NCBI GenBank assembly: GCA_948144175.1
Contig: CANXME010000864.1
Span: forward strand, 310,001 to 374,000
Origin: Closterium sp. NIES-65
Taxonomy: Eukaryota > Streptophyta > Zygnematophyceae > Desmidiales > Closteriaceae
DNA length: 64,000 bases
Reading direction: 5' to 3'
Below the pieces are notes generated by a model. It saw only the letters and a program-made list of their open reading frames with translations, was not told the DNA's origin and ran no database searches. Shown piece by piece: positions 41,787 to 52,368 of this stretch (the first letter of the stretch is position 1; each line of letters opens with the position of its first letter). Both the position numbers and the translations under genes were made by a program.

Positions 41787-42016
41787 GATTGCGCAGGTAC
41801 TCCTTGCTGGTGCTGCTCGTAGAAGGACATGAAGGAGAAGAATTTCTCCATCATTTTTGGATCGAAGCCCGCGCCTTGGTTTGCGGGTGTTTCCGTAGAC
41901 CCAGCTGCTGGTCTCGTCGTTGTTCCCTCCTCTGTCAGTAGGCCAGAGGCAGGAGGTGGAGTAGAGGTAGTACCGGGAGAGCCGTTGGAGGAGCTCCTCT
42001 CCTTTCTAGCAGACAT
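39572..42016 (-). pseudogene. Copia-B gag, protease and integrase zinc region
   Basis: Starts at 42016 (MSARKERSSSNG). It carries an Asn homopolymer encoded by a (GTT)n microsatellite (about 41730-41785 on +). A single in-frame TAG (41402-41404) interrupts gag; the same frame resumes at once (YTYQSMMAYTILL). The zinc knuckle CHICKTSGHPRTHC is intact. The protease motif is FLDSCCGQHMCS: the DSG glycine is replaced by Cys. The integrase zinc region begins IWHARMGHPSN, then a frameshift near 39700 leaves the rest out of frame. Confidence 0.85.
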
Positions 42017-42061
42017 GTCTTCTTGATGTATTGAGTGTTGAAAAGTAATGACTTTTTAACT

Positions 42062-42079
42062 CTAACTGCTCTCATACCA
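42062..42079 (-). other. Primer-binding site of Copia-B
   Basis: The - strand reads TGGTATGAGAGCAGTT, one base off the initiator-Met-type site TGGTATCAGAGC. Confidence 0.85.
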
Positions 42080-42505
42080 TGTTGGGCTGAAACGCCCTAG
42101 GATCTTTGTTGAGTTAAAGTCTGAGTAGGTGTTGTGATAGCGGAAGCATTGAATAAAGTCCTTGAACCACTTGGCGCTAGTATGTGAGGGCAAAGTAAGT
42201 TGAGTAAAGCAAAGAGATACAGGAATATAAATATATGAGTAAAGAGATTATGAAGAGATTATAACTACTTTTACTGTTGCGGTTCGATACAGTGCGACTC
42301 GGGCAAGTGCTCAATGTCGAGTCAGTTGTTTGTCCTTGCTGTCGCGCTACGTCAGGTCAAAGGTCGCTGACCTTTGACTTTCTCGTAACCTCCAGCGGTT
42401 ACGTTAACTTCCGAGGGTTGGCTCGCGATGCTTCGATTTGAGCTGCTTCGCTTTGTGTCTTGGGTTCTGACACGACAAAGGCGCTTAACTTATTTGTTCC
42501 CAACA
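42080..42505 (-). repeat. 5' LTR of Copia-B
   Basis: 426 bp, TG..CA ends, next to the primer-binding site. Confidence 0.94.
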
Positions 42506-42510
42506 GTAGG

Positions 42511-43641
42511 AACACGCCCTAAGAATGCACGATGTGTTGGGTGCAAAGTATTTTTTTTGCCCATCAACCAGCCACCTGCATGACGTTATACATTTTGTGT
42601 GTGTTTTGTGTGCATTCGTTTTCGTCGACGAACATGTGCGTTCATGAAAGTTCTGTGTTGCATGAATGCTTTATGTTTCATGAATGTCGAGTTTTTTCAT
42701 GAAGGTTGGTTGTGAGTTTCGGGTGTGTTTGTGTTTGGGGCTCGATAGTTTGACCAGCCCATTGACCACTTCGCGCTGGTCGACTAAAAAGTGCGCGAAG
42801 TCAGGACCCGCGCGTGGGGTCCTGACACACGCGTGTGTCCTGACAGAACATGCGCGTGTGTCGCCACTGTTTTGCTCGTGTACTGTACGCACGATCGCTA
42901 CAAAACAAAGCGACATGATCGCCTCGTCACGTCTAGGACAACGCACGATCGTGTCAGCGATTGTTTTGTCATGCACGACCGAGAAATATCTCGGTCGTGA
43001 TGAGGGGCACGTGGGGCACTTGAGATTGCGGTTGACTAACGGGATTTCGCGCTGACTTGGTGTGCACGAAAATTCGCCAGAAAGTCGCGCTGCTTTGCGT
43101 CATTATTTCGACAGAGGTACAAAACGATAAAGTTTGTTTGTAACTAAAGAAAACGGTAAACCCACACGAGTGTTCATGATTTTTACACGAGCAATCATGA
43201 ATGTTCACGAGGGGAGTCAGCAGGAGAATTTGGCAGCAGTGCAGAGGAAGACAGTTATTCTACAGAGGCAGATCAAGCTAAATTCAAGAGCAGTTTAACA
43301 ACCGTTTTCAATGACAGCAAGGCAAAGACCTTGACGACAGTTAGACAACTGCCTTGTGTGTCTCCTTTGTGTGCTTAGGATCTGAGATATATGTGTGCTT
43401 GTATTTGCTTTCCACATAGCAATGCTCTTATGATTTTCAAGCTTACCATCTACTACTACGTATTGACGAGAGTAGATACACAACGAACTTTTGCCGAAAC
43501 TCTGCTCAACCAGAACACTCATTCTACAAGCTAAGCGTGGCATAACTACTGACTTGGTTCACAAGTGATGTTAAGTGTTGTCTAGTTTATGTTTGTGGCA
43601 CTGAGTTAATCGCTTCCGCATAGTACTTAGACTTAACACGA
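42511..43641. other. Intergenic stretch between Copia-B and the chimeric Copia
   Basis: No convincing gene. It holds an inverted repeat at 42974-42999, a gacacacgcgtgtgtc palindrome near 42823-42838 and repeated cat-gaatg words (42640-42700). The 5' LTR of the following Copia may lie in its right part, but with no second LTR of that family in the window its limits cannot be set. Confidence 0.5.
42974..42999. repeat. Short perfect hairpin
   Basis: Arms CACGACCGAGA and TCTCGGTCGTG (11 bp each) around AATA. There is no U-tract or gene context, so it is recorded only as a structure. Confidence 0.8.
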
Positions 43642-43684
43642 TGTTGTCAGAGCTGGTTCTCAGTCGTTCCTAACGTACCCAACG

Positions 43685-44497
43685 ATGGGAGAAACTGGTG
43701 AAGAAGGAAACTCAGCCCCCGCGAGCAGTGGTAGCCAGGAATCTGGAGTATCCGTGCCTAGGAGAGCATGGACGAACCAGGGCCCGCTGCTAAGGGAAGT
43801 GTTGAAGAACTTCACTGTTGAAATATTCAGTGGTGAAGGGTACGACGACTGGTCCTGGAAGATGCAGCTTTACTTTCGGCAGATAGGACTTCTCAAAGTC
43901 ATGATCGGTAGTGAAAAGCGCCCCAGCAATCCGGAGCTTCAGGGTGATTGGGATGAACGTTCATCAGCTGGATATTACATTCTTTCACAGAGCCTGGACC
44001 TTGCCCAACGCCAACATATAATGCACCTACTCCCGGAGGAAGAGTGTGGACCCAAGGTATGGAGAGTGCTCAAGGATCTACACGCCCCCACATCAGTTGT
44101 TGCTACCCTCATGCTGGAGAGGGAGCTCTCCAACCTTCGCCTCAGTGAAGGAGAACCCGTTCAACCCGTCCTTGACAAGCTGAGAGACCTCTACGCCAAG
44201 CTTGCCATCGCTGGAATTGTCAACCCCGAACAAACCAAATGCATGAAGATGTTGTCGCTGCTGCCAGAGTCATGGATGATCTTCACCAGTGGCTTGAGCC
44301 TTCCTCAAAACCAGAGCTCCTGGACCTTGGAGTGGATCCGCACCAAAATTCTCGAGGAGGACTTCAAGAGGCGCCAACTGAGGGGAGGTGAAGAGGGGAG
44401 CAGCAGCTACGCCACGCAAGGAGGAAAACGGGGCAGAGGCAAGAAATGGCAAGGGGCTAGGAGAGGAGCGTCCAAGGAGGAGGAGCCCTCCACCTAG
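43685..44497 (+). CDS. Copia-D gag (270 aa)
   Basis: Capsid-like gag with WSWKMQLYFRQIGLL and LERELSNLRLSEGE, the UBN2-type pattern of Copia gag. It ends in a basic tail (GGKRGRGKKWQGARRG). A zinc-knuckle relic follows out of frame near 44570-44635 as CWYSEKVGHPWFKC, with its second Cys replaced by Ser. The start is the first ATG after the primer site. Confidence 0.85.
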   Translation: MGETGEEGNSAPASSGSQESGVSVPRRAWTNQGPLLREVLKNFTVEIFSGEGYDDWSWKMQLYFRQIGLLKVMIGSEKRPSNPELQGDWDERSSAGYYILSQSLDLAQRQHIMHLLPEEECGPKVWRVLKDLHAPTSVVATLMLERELSNLRLSEGEPVQPVLDKLRDLYAKLAIAGIVNPEQTKCMKMLSLLPESWMIFTSGLSLPQNQSSWTLEWIRTKILEEDFKRRQLRGGEEGSSSYATQGGKRGRGKKWQGARRGASKEEEPST

Positions 44498-44749
44498 CAA
44501 GGCGGAAGAGGAGCAGGACGCGGTGGCGGCTGAGGCGGCAGAGGGGGAGGAAGGGGACCGGGGAGAATGGAGGGCAAGTGCTGGTATTCTGAGAAAGTGG
44601 GCCACCCGTGGTTCAAATGCAGGACTTAACCCACCTGGTGGACCCCCTCCAACAGGTCACAAGATGGGAGCGGCGCCGGAGCAGTTGCCGATGATGAACC
44701 GGCCGAACAAGAGGAGAGGGAGGCCGGACAGTTCTTCCACGTTGGAGAG

Positions 44750-45307
44750 TTGGATAAGGACGCAGTGGATAAGGATGCTGGAGCTGCACTGCACCCGCTC
44801 AACACGTGGATTCTGGATACAGGAGCGGCATGGACCATGACTCCAAGGGCCGACCTCCTTGACAAAGTGGGGACTGCACCGATTGCGAAGGTGAAGTCGG
44901 CATCCGGGCACGCTCTCAAGGTGACGGGGGTGGGACGTGCTGCATTCAAAGGAGCCGATGGCAAACCAGTGGTGCTGAGTGATGTGCTTCTTGTCCCTGA
45001 CCTTAAAGCTAACCTGATCTCCCTCAGGAAACTAGGCAAGTGCGGGGTCAGCACCTCCACCGAAGGAGCCAAGACATTCACGGGGCAGCTGGGAAAGCAG
45101 GTGTTGTGGGACCTTCACAAGAGCCGTGACATCTGCAACTCCATGTGGCAGCTTTCTGTGATGACATGGGGCAAAGAGGGTGGATCTGAGGGGGAGTGCA
45201 ACGCTGTAGCTACAGAGGAGCTGAAGGTTTCAGCTAGGAGCTTACCGTCGCCTCGGGCACATTGCAATGCCCGCACTGCAGCAACTGCAAAAGGAGGAAG
45301 GAGTTAA
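44750..45307 (+). pseudogene. Copia-D protease and pre-integrase fragment
   Basis: Aspartic protease motif WILDTGAAWTMT (DTG rather than the more common DSG), followed by VLLVPDLKANLISLRKLGKCG, typical of the Copia protease-to-integrase link. A frameshift near 45235 separates it from the integrase zinc region (RRLGHIAMPALQQL). Confidence 0.82.
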
Positions 45308-46010
45308 GGGACTAAAGCTGATAGGTGCAGCAACAACCCACAAGTGTAAAACTTGCTTGTTGAGCAAGTTCACTCGGTTCCCGTTCCATGCAACCGAGGG
45401 TGGCGGCAAGAAACTGCTAGAGCTGGTGCACATGGATGTGGTGGGGCCGCTACCGGTTGTGGGGGAGCGTGGGGAGAAGTACTTTCTCACCATTGTGGAT
45501 GATTGGAGCCGAGTTACCTGGACATACCCCATCAAGAAGAAGGACCATGTGCCGTCCACCATACGCGATGAATGGCTGCCATTCGTGGAGAAACAATCCG
45601 GGCAAAAGGTGAAGCGGATCAGGACTGATAGGGGTGGGGAGTTCCTTGGGGAAGAATTCACAGCATGGCTGAAGAAGCAGGGCATCATTCGAGAGCTCAC
45701 AACCTCTTACACTCCACAGTCCAACGGCATAGCAGAATGGGCAAACCGCGCAGTGTTAGAAACGGCACGTGCACTTCTCATTTCGTTGGAGTTAGGGCTC
45801 ACTGCGTCGGGGTTAGGGAACCCAAAGTGGCCAATTGCTGTGCGCCACGCCACGGTGGTCAAGAACAGGGTGTTCACCAACGTTGGTGGTGAGTCTTGGG
45901 TCCCCATGGAGAGGTGGCTTAGGAGAAAGCCGCCCATTGACATGCTGTGTGTGTTTGGCTGCATGGCTGTGGCCCATATCCCCAAGGCACATCGCAACAA
46001 GTTTCTCTGA
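45267..46010 (+). pseudogene. Copia-D integrase, cut at the family junction
   Basis: Contains CKTCLLSKFTRFPF, LVHMDVVGPL (first Asp), RTDRGGEFLGEEF (second Asp) and SNGIAEWANRAVLE (Glu). It ends FGCMAVAHIPKAHRNKF-L and a TGA at 46008-46010, directly followed in the same frame by family-C integrase. RT and RNase H of family D are missing. Confidence 0.85.
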
Positions 46011-49000
46011 GCCTACTGTCGTACACAGGGCATCCGCCAGACCTTTACGCTTCCGGACTCTTCACAACAAAATGGGATTGCTGAGCGCCGCATTGGCATG
46101 GTCATGGACGTCGCCCGTACGTCCATGATGCATGCGGCTGCCCCCCATTTTCTGTGGTCGTTTGCGGTGAGGTACGCGGCGCATCAGATCAACCTTCACC
46201 CTGGGGTTTCCCGGCCGGCGAAGGTCCGTACCTCCCCGGCCCTCCTGTGGACTGGGAAGGTCGGCGATGCGCCTGCGTTCCGTGTCTGGGGATCTCGGGC
46301 GTTTGTCCGCGACTTGTCTGCGGACAAGCTGTCCCCCCGTGCTTCTCCCTGTGTCTTCCTTGGCTTCCCCCCTGACGCTCCAGGGTGGCAGTTCTACCAC
46401 CCCTCCTCTCGTCGTGTTCTGTCCTCCCAGGACGTCACGTTCGACGAGTCAGTCCCCTTCTACCGCCTCTTCCCTTACCGCACTCCTTCCCTCCCCCCGC
46501 CACCGGACTTCCTTGTGCCAGGTCCCCCCCCGGTAGACCCCCCCCCCCCCCCTCAGGTTCCTGCCCCTTCAGGTGTGTCCCAGGTAGACGCCGTCGAGCC
46601 GGTCGAGGTTGATGGTGACTCTAGTCCTACTGCGGGTGCTGAGCCTGGGGGTGCCGACTCTGGGGGTGCTGTGCGTGTGGGTACTGAGCCTGGGGGTGAC
46701 GAGCCTGGGGGTGCTGAGCCTGGGGGTGTTGTACGCATGGGTGCTGAGCCTGGGGGTGACGAGCCTGATGTTGCTGAGTCTGGGGGTGCTGCGCCAGAGG
46801 GTGTTGAGCCTGGAGGTGCTGCGTCTGGAGCTGTTGAGCCAGGAGGTGCGGAGCCTACGGTCGCTGGACTTCCCCCTGTGGCGTCTAGCGGTGCTGGGCC
46901 TGGAGGTTCTCCGGGTGCTCCGTCTCGGCGGGAGCCCCTCTCTCCACAGGAGCTGCGCGAGTGGTTTGCTCGCCGCTGGGGGCGTAGTGCTGGCGCGGGA
47001 GCTTCTTCGGCCGCTGAGGGTGCGGGTGTCGCCGGTCCCGGAGCTGCTGGGCCTGCGGATCCTACTGGAGCTGGAGCTGCTGAGGGTGTTGGTGCTGAGA
47101 CTGCTGCTGTCTGTCCTGGCGGTGGTCCTGCTGCTGGTGCGGCTAGAGGTCCTACCGCTGGAGGTGCTGTTGGCGCTGGTGCTGCCGGTGAGGGTGCTGG
47201 TGCTGTCCCTGCTGTGTCTGGAGTCCCCGCACGGCCTTTGCCGTACTTCGTTCCGCTCCTGCAGCAGGTTCTTGGTCTTCCTCCTTCTGTAGAGTGTCCG
47301 CCGTCTGTCCAGTCGCAGTAACTGTTAGAGCCGGCCTCCCCACTGCCTGCTCCCTCTCCTTACACTGGTCCTACTGGAGGTCTCGCTGAGCGTCGTGAGC
47401 CTGCGTCTCGTTCCGCGTCGCCTGTTCGTGCTGCTCGCGCTAGTGGTCGCGGTTCGCGTGAGCGTCCTCCTCCTGTCCCTGGCACGCACCGGATGTCTCT
47501 GCGTCCGTCCACTGCTCCTCTACATGCCCCTTTGCCTTCTCCTCCTGAGTCCTCTCTTCCTGCGCTTTCCAACTCGGAGTCGGACTCTCTTCGTGCAGCC
47601 AGTCCTACTGTCACGCGTCTTCTTGCTACTGTGGTCTCTGACCCCTCTTTTGAGTCCACTACTGCGTCTGCTCTTGTCGCTGAGCTTGTCGACTTTGCTG
47701 ATCGTTGTCGTCTAGACTATGCTGCTAGTCTTGTTGCTGACTCTGCGTCTGTCTGTCCTCCGTCCGTCGGGGGTGAGTGTGCTCTTGGCACGGACGTCCT
47801 TGACGACAGGCAGGAGGAGTTCCAGTGTCTGGCGGCTGCTTCACCTCATCTCGCGTCTGTACTACTTGCCCCTGAGGGAGACCCGGATGCACTAGACATC
47901 CCGACTCCGCGTTCTTACGCGGAGGACGTAGAGGGTCCCTACTCCTCTCAGTGGCAGGCAGCTATGGATGCAGAGATGGCTTCGTGGAAGTCCACAGGCA
48001 CCTACGTTGACAAGGTTCCCCCTCCTGGGGCGAACATCGTCAATGGCATGTGGATCTTTAGGGTGAAGCGGCCGCCTGGCTCTCCACCTGTCTTCAAGGC
48101 GCGGTACGTTGCTCGTGGCTTCAGTCAGCGGCAGGGAGTTGACTACTTTCAGACCTTCTCTCCCACCCAGAAGATGACTACTCTTCGGGTGCTACTGCAC
48201 ATAGCCGCTCAGCGCGACTACGAGCTTCACTCTCTTGACTTCAGCACTGCTTTCTTGCAGGGCAGCCTGCACGAGGAGATCTGGCTGCGCCGTCCGCCTG
48301 GCTTCACTGGGACTTTCCCTCCTGGCACCCAGTGGAGCCTCCGACGGCCAGTCTACGGTCTCCGCCAGGCACCGCGTGAGTGGCACGACACACTGAGGAC
48401 TACGCTTGCGGCTCTTGGGTTTGCTCCCTCTACTACTGACCCGTCGTTGTTTCTGCGCACCGACACTTCTCTGCCGCCGTTCTACATCCTCGTGTACGTC
48501 GACGACTTGGTCTTTGCCACTGCTGACACTGCTGGACTCGCCTACGTGAAGTCCAAGCTGCTAAAGAGATACACGTGCACAGACCTGGGTGAACTGCGTA
48601 GCTACCTTGGCTTGCAGATCACTTGGGACAGAGCACGCCGCACCATTACCTTGACTCAGTCACACATGGTGCAGCAGGTCCTTCAGCGCTTCGGCTTCAT
48701 GTACTCCTCGCCTCAGGCCACTCCTCTGGCTACTCGCCACTCACTCTCAGCTCTGCCTTCGGATGAGTCCGTAGAGTCGAGTGGCCCGTACCCAGAGCTT
48801 GTTGGCTGCCTCATGTACCTGATGACCTGCACACGACCTGACCTTGCATACCTTCTTAGCATTCTTGCACGCTATGTTGCTCCTGGGAGACACCGACCAG
48901 AGCACATGGCTGCAGCGAAGAGGGTGTTGCGCTACTTGTGCAGTACGTCGGGCATGGGGCTAGTGCTTGGAGGGCGGAGTCCAGTGGTCCTCACTGGTCA

Positions 49001-49475
49001 CGCGGACGCTTCTTGGGCTGACGACCAGGCTACGCAGCGGTCGTCACAGGGGTACACCTTCAGTCTTGGTTCTGGCTCTGTTTCTTGGCGGGCTACTCGC
49101 TCGTCTTCTGTTCTCGGCTCTAGTTGTGAGGCTGAGATCTACGCCGGGGCCATGGCTGCACAGGAGCTTCGCTGGCTCACCTACCTGCTGACTGACCTTG
49201 GAGAGCCGCCTCGTTCTCCTTCAGTGCTGTACGTAGACAACAAGGCCATGCTGTCCTTGTGTCGAGAGCAGCGCTTGGAGCACAGAACGAAGCACATTGC
49301 TCTCCGCTACTTCCTTGCTCGTGAGCTGCAGCAGCGTGGTCAGTTGCGACTTGCGTACGTGGCCTCTGAGGCCAACACTGCTGATGTTCTCAAGGCACTT
49401 GCGCCTTGTGATCATCAGCGCTTCTGCACTCAGCTGAGACTTGTACCTGTCCTACCTCACTTGCTCACCTCTTGA
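46011..49475 (+). pseudogene. Copia-C integrase C-terminus, RT and RNase H (3' half of the chimera)
   Basis: From GIRQTFTLPDSSQQNG on it matches the Copia-C polyprotein at 57570-60600. A low-complexity linker rich in GAEPGG repeats follows integrase. One nonsense codon, TAA at 47319-47321, stands where the other copy has TCA. The RT has GMWIFRVKRPPGSPP, GFSQRQGVDYFQTFSP and YVDDLVFAT. The RNase H has GHADASWADD, SSCEAEIYAG, YVDNKAMLSL and HRTKHIALRYF, and is complete to 49475. Confidence 0.9.
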
Positions 49476-49492
49476 CCTTGCTTGTACTCTTG

Positions 49493-49518
49493 CATATATA
49501 TATATATATATATATATC
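49493..49518. repeat. (AT)n microsatellite
   Basis: About 12 AT repeats shortly after the RNase H stop, with a second short run near 49541-49550. Confidence 0.9.
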
Positions 49519-49699
49519 TGCTCTTGCTTGTTTAGCCTTATATATATATGCCTTCTCTTGCATGTGAACTGGCCTTGTGGCCTTGACCTTGTGCTCGGAC
49601 TTTGTGGTGACTTTGTGATCCACCCTGAGCTTGCTTTGCTTTGCTTTGCTTGACTGGTCTTGTGACCCCTTGTTCTCCCCCACTTTGCCTATGGGGGTG

Positions 49700-49822
49700 T
49701 GTCAGATTCATATGACATAGCTGCTGTAGGCTATAGTGGGGTAGCACATATGGGGTACAGGTTTCTAGGGTTGTATTTGTACCACATCTTTCCTTAGTCA
49801 ATTCATTCCTGTTCTTTCAACT
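49700..49822 (+). repeat. Short 3' LTR of the Copia-C type
   Basis: Starts TGTCAGA after the purine-rich TATGGGGGTG. It shares taggctatagtggggta and the tail cattcctgttct with the LTR at 53900-54034. The last bases appear lost where Ty3 gag sequence begins. Confidence 0.8.
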
Positions 49823-50793
49823 TCACAGCAACGGCGTGTACCCTGGTCTCGGACGGCGCAGAATATCGATCTTCTTGGCAAGCACGGGGATCACGTTGAA
49901 ATTCGAGAGGTTGCGTAGGATGATATCGTGCAAGATGCCCGGCTTCAAACCTCCAACATAACGGTCCACCCGCTCCGCTTCGTGCATGTAGCCGATTTGC
50001 TCGCATAATGCAAGAAAACCGCTTGTATAGTCTTGGACCGACCCAAATTGTCGCCAAGTACGCAATCTCTGACGCGCCGAAATAGAAGTCCCGATCAGCT
50101 GGAAGCGCGCCCGAAGCCCTGCGCACCACGCATCCCACGTGCTGTACTGGGTGGTCTCGCAGAACAAATCCATGTAACAGCTGGGCTTGTGGGCTCTCCC
50201 TCTTACGACGGCAGCTTGTAAGCGCGTGGCGACGTCACGATGACTCGCCACCAGTCCATGGTAGGCCCCTCAGCAGCAAAACAGCATAGCGAATCTTCAG
50301 TGCGTTCGACTTGACGTAGTTCGCGTCGAAAAAAACGTTCATCGTGAAGACCCGCGATTGAACCGTCGGACCTCCACGTTGGCTCGAATCGAAGCAGGGT
50401 GGGTGCTGTGCCTTGAGTGGCATTGATACCATGAAGTTGTAGTTGCCACTTGTTGCCGCAAACTCCATGTGCCGACGGGCTTCACGAGGCCCTTGTGTGC
50501 TTGGTGCGGCCGTGTTCCTCACTGGCTGCGCCTGAGCACTGTCCCACGTAGTCATATTGTGATGGTGTGCCTAATGAGATGACAATCGGCTCCTCCAATT
50601 GCGCGAGTACATTTGCAGGTGCGTGTGTTGGTGCTGGTGCATTCACCTTTGATTGCTGGCGAGCAAAGTCCCATTCCGCCGTGAGTGTCGCAATTTTGAG
50701 CGCCGAATCTTCGAGTTGGCGCACGAGACGGTCAAGTTGCTCCTGCGTCAGTGTCTTGATGTTGAATTCAGTCATGGCGGGGGTGTCGGGCAA
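49823..50793 (-). pseudogene. Ty3/gypsy gag remnant
   Basis: Three successive - strand frames together read as a retrotransposon gag. The N-terminus is TEFNIKTLTQEQLDRLVRQL. The capsid start has FDANYVKSNALKIRYAVLLL. The remainder has WDAWCAGLRARFQL, LRTWRQFGSVQDYTSGFLAL and VDRYVGGLKPGI. Frameshifts lie near 50565 and 50240. It is truncated at the left by the Copia-C LTR. Confidence 0.82.
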
Positions 50794-50934
50794 GCTCAGC
50801 GAGAGCCTCTATCGTGGTCGTGCGTGCTTACGATGGAGCACTACGAGCGGCTGTGCTTGTTTGCTGAGAGACGTCCACCCCCTCCAAAATTTGAGATTGT
50901 AGCGAATGTGTGGGTGCAATCCGACAAGAGATTG

Positions 50935-50952
50935 TAGGCTCTGAATACCAAT
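50935..50952 (-). other. Primer-binding site of the Ty3 remnant
   Basis: The - strand reads TTGGTATTCAGAGCCTA, next to the LTR end. It is an initiator-Met-type site with one extra base. Confidence 0.75.
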
Positions 50953-51268
50953 TGAGCGAGCGAGCGAGAATTGCACTATCGAGGCAAATAATACAATGAG
51001 CGAAGAATATATAGCGAAACTATAGTGGTAATGGTAATGCGTTGAAATGGGGTGCGCGACGGGCCTAGCGCCGAGGTTGGGAAAATGTCGAGGCGGAGGT
51101 CCGGAGCGCGGATTACCAACCAAACCGTGAGGTTGGGTCGCGGCGTAAAGAGTGGCGAGAACAGTGTCAACGCGAGTGGTAAGAGCTTACTATTTGGTGT
51201 TGTTGGCGGGAACAGTGGTGTACGCGCTGAGCAAGGACGTGAAGTAAGGAAAAGGAATTTTCCTTACA
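50953..51268 (-). repeat. LTR of the Ty3 remnant
   Basis: On the - strand it starts TGTAAGGAAAATTCC and ends GCTCGCTCA beside the primer site. A TATA-like CTATATATTC lies about 70 bp before its end. 316 bp; no partner LTR in matching orientation was found. Confidence 0.75.
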
Positions 51269-51624
51269 CATATGAAGTATTGAAGGCCGTCTATGAAAAC
51301 ATATTCAAAATTTTAACGTGCCCAATAATTCGTGGGTATAGCTTAATGTTTTGATTTGAACACGGATTCTGGCGGGAGTGGGATCGATTCTTGCAAGGTT
51401 TCCTTTGTTTCCACTTCAGTTATCCCACGAATGTTTCCTCCCTGTCTGGAAACTCATACGAAATATAACTAGTGTTCTGAAAAAAACATATGAGCATAAA
51501 CGCCTTGTCTGAGCTCTCATATGAGCTACATTTTTCAGTCTGCGAAAACATATGAACAACAAAAATGAGTTTGAGATCTAAACCAACAGACTAAATTAGT
51601 TTAATAACGAGTGCCCTGTGGGCA
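51269..51624. other. AT-richer spacer between the two Ty3 remnants
   Basis: Contains repeated (a)catatga words and no recognisable gene or domain. Confidence 0.5.
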
Positions 51625-52079
51625 ACTAGTGCTGCTCGACACGAAGAACCTTCACCTATCCGGCTCGTCAAAATAACGGCCACGGTTTTGTGGGCCTTTC
51701 AAGATCATCCAAATGGTGTCACCTGTCACCACGAAGCTGCTGCTACCGGACGATTGGCGTATACACGACGACTTCCATGTCAGCCTCCTTCGAAAGTTTG
51801 TGCGTGCCACGACCGACATAGCGTGCCAGAATGCCGCCCTGACAGCACGACCTGTCGAACAACCGACACTGAACCCGTCATGATTTTGGCACATCATGTT
51901 TGGCTTGATGCATTTGGACACCACATGGATAATTTAATCTGTTGGACTGACCGCACAAGTGAAGACGACACTCGCGTGCCATCCGCCTTGCTTGACAATC
52001 CCCGCTCATTGGTGATTATCTCGCCTACAAGCGAGCTGTGGTTATTGACCACCTTTCTTGAAGAGGGGGAGGGGATCGT
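51625..52079 (+). pseudogene. Ty3 chromovirus integrase tail and chromodomain remnant
   Basis: Reads DTKNLHLSGSSK, a TAA, then RPRFCGPFKIIQMVSP and RIHDDFHVSLLRKF, the GPFxV..HxxFHVSLL signature of the gypsy integrase C-terminus. A frameshift leads into HHMDNLICWTDRTSEDDTRV, which resembles a chromodomain (L-I-x-W ... EDDTW). Purine-rich gagggggaggggatcg precedes an LTR-like TGTAAGGAATTCTCC at 52080. Confidence 0.75.
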
Positions 52080-52320
52080 GTAAGGAATTCTCCTGATTTT
52101 TGGGCTTGACTGCTACGCGTACAACCCCAATTTTCAGACTTGCACGTTCGGCCGACATCCAGAATGGCAAGGATCCTCGCATTGCCTTCGGTGCATTGTC
52201 AGCTCATTGAGTCACATCTTCATTACTCGTTTTTCTGCCTAATCTCTTTTACAACTCATAACAATGGTAGTTAAGTCCGCGAATGAAATCTTGAACTGCC
52301 GAGAGCTTATTCAACATCGA
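52080..52320 (+). repeat. Probable truncated Ty3 3' LTR
   Basis: Begins TGTAAGGAATTCTCC right after a polypurine tract, like the start of the - strand Ty3 LTR. Similarity to that LTR fades after about 15 bases, so family identity is unproven. The right limit is arbitrary. Confidence 0.45.
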
Positions 52321-52368
52321 GTTCGGGTTCGAAATTTCTCGGTCAAGACGCACAGGTCCGTCAAGGCT

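Larger units (their letters stand above)
37170..42505 (-). mobile_element. Copia-B: LTR retrotransposon with intact ends, decayed interior
   Basis: LTRs 37170-37597 (428 bp) and 42080-42505 (426 bp) start TGTTGGG and end CCCAACA. A 5-bp duplication GTAGG flanks it (37165-37169 and 42506-42510). The LTRs differ by roughly 15 positions by eye, so it is older than Copia-A. The - strand carries gag, protease, integrase and RT/RNase H in Copia order, with a nonsense codon, frameshifts and a deletion of the RT amino-terminal half. Confidence 0.95.
43642..49822 (+). mobile_element. Chimeric Copia: family D 5' half joined to family C 3' half
   Basis: A degenerate initiator-Met-type primer site (TGTTGTCAGAGCTGG, 43642-43656) precedes a family-D gag, protease and integrase. 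At about 46011 the sequence switches to family C, matching 57560 onward, and continues through RT and RNase H to a family-C 3' LTR. The junction lies in integrase, so the catalytic-Glu region is present twice (NGIAEWANR, then NGIAERRIG). Confidence 0.85.

Noticed and set aside
46098-47321. Antisense and alternative frames in Copia-C GAEPGG linkers (also 58100-58840, 61700-62500)
   Set aside because: These frames come from low-complexity repeats and lack domains; the sense frame is the RT-linked polyprotein.
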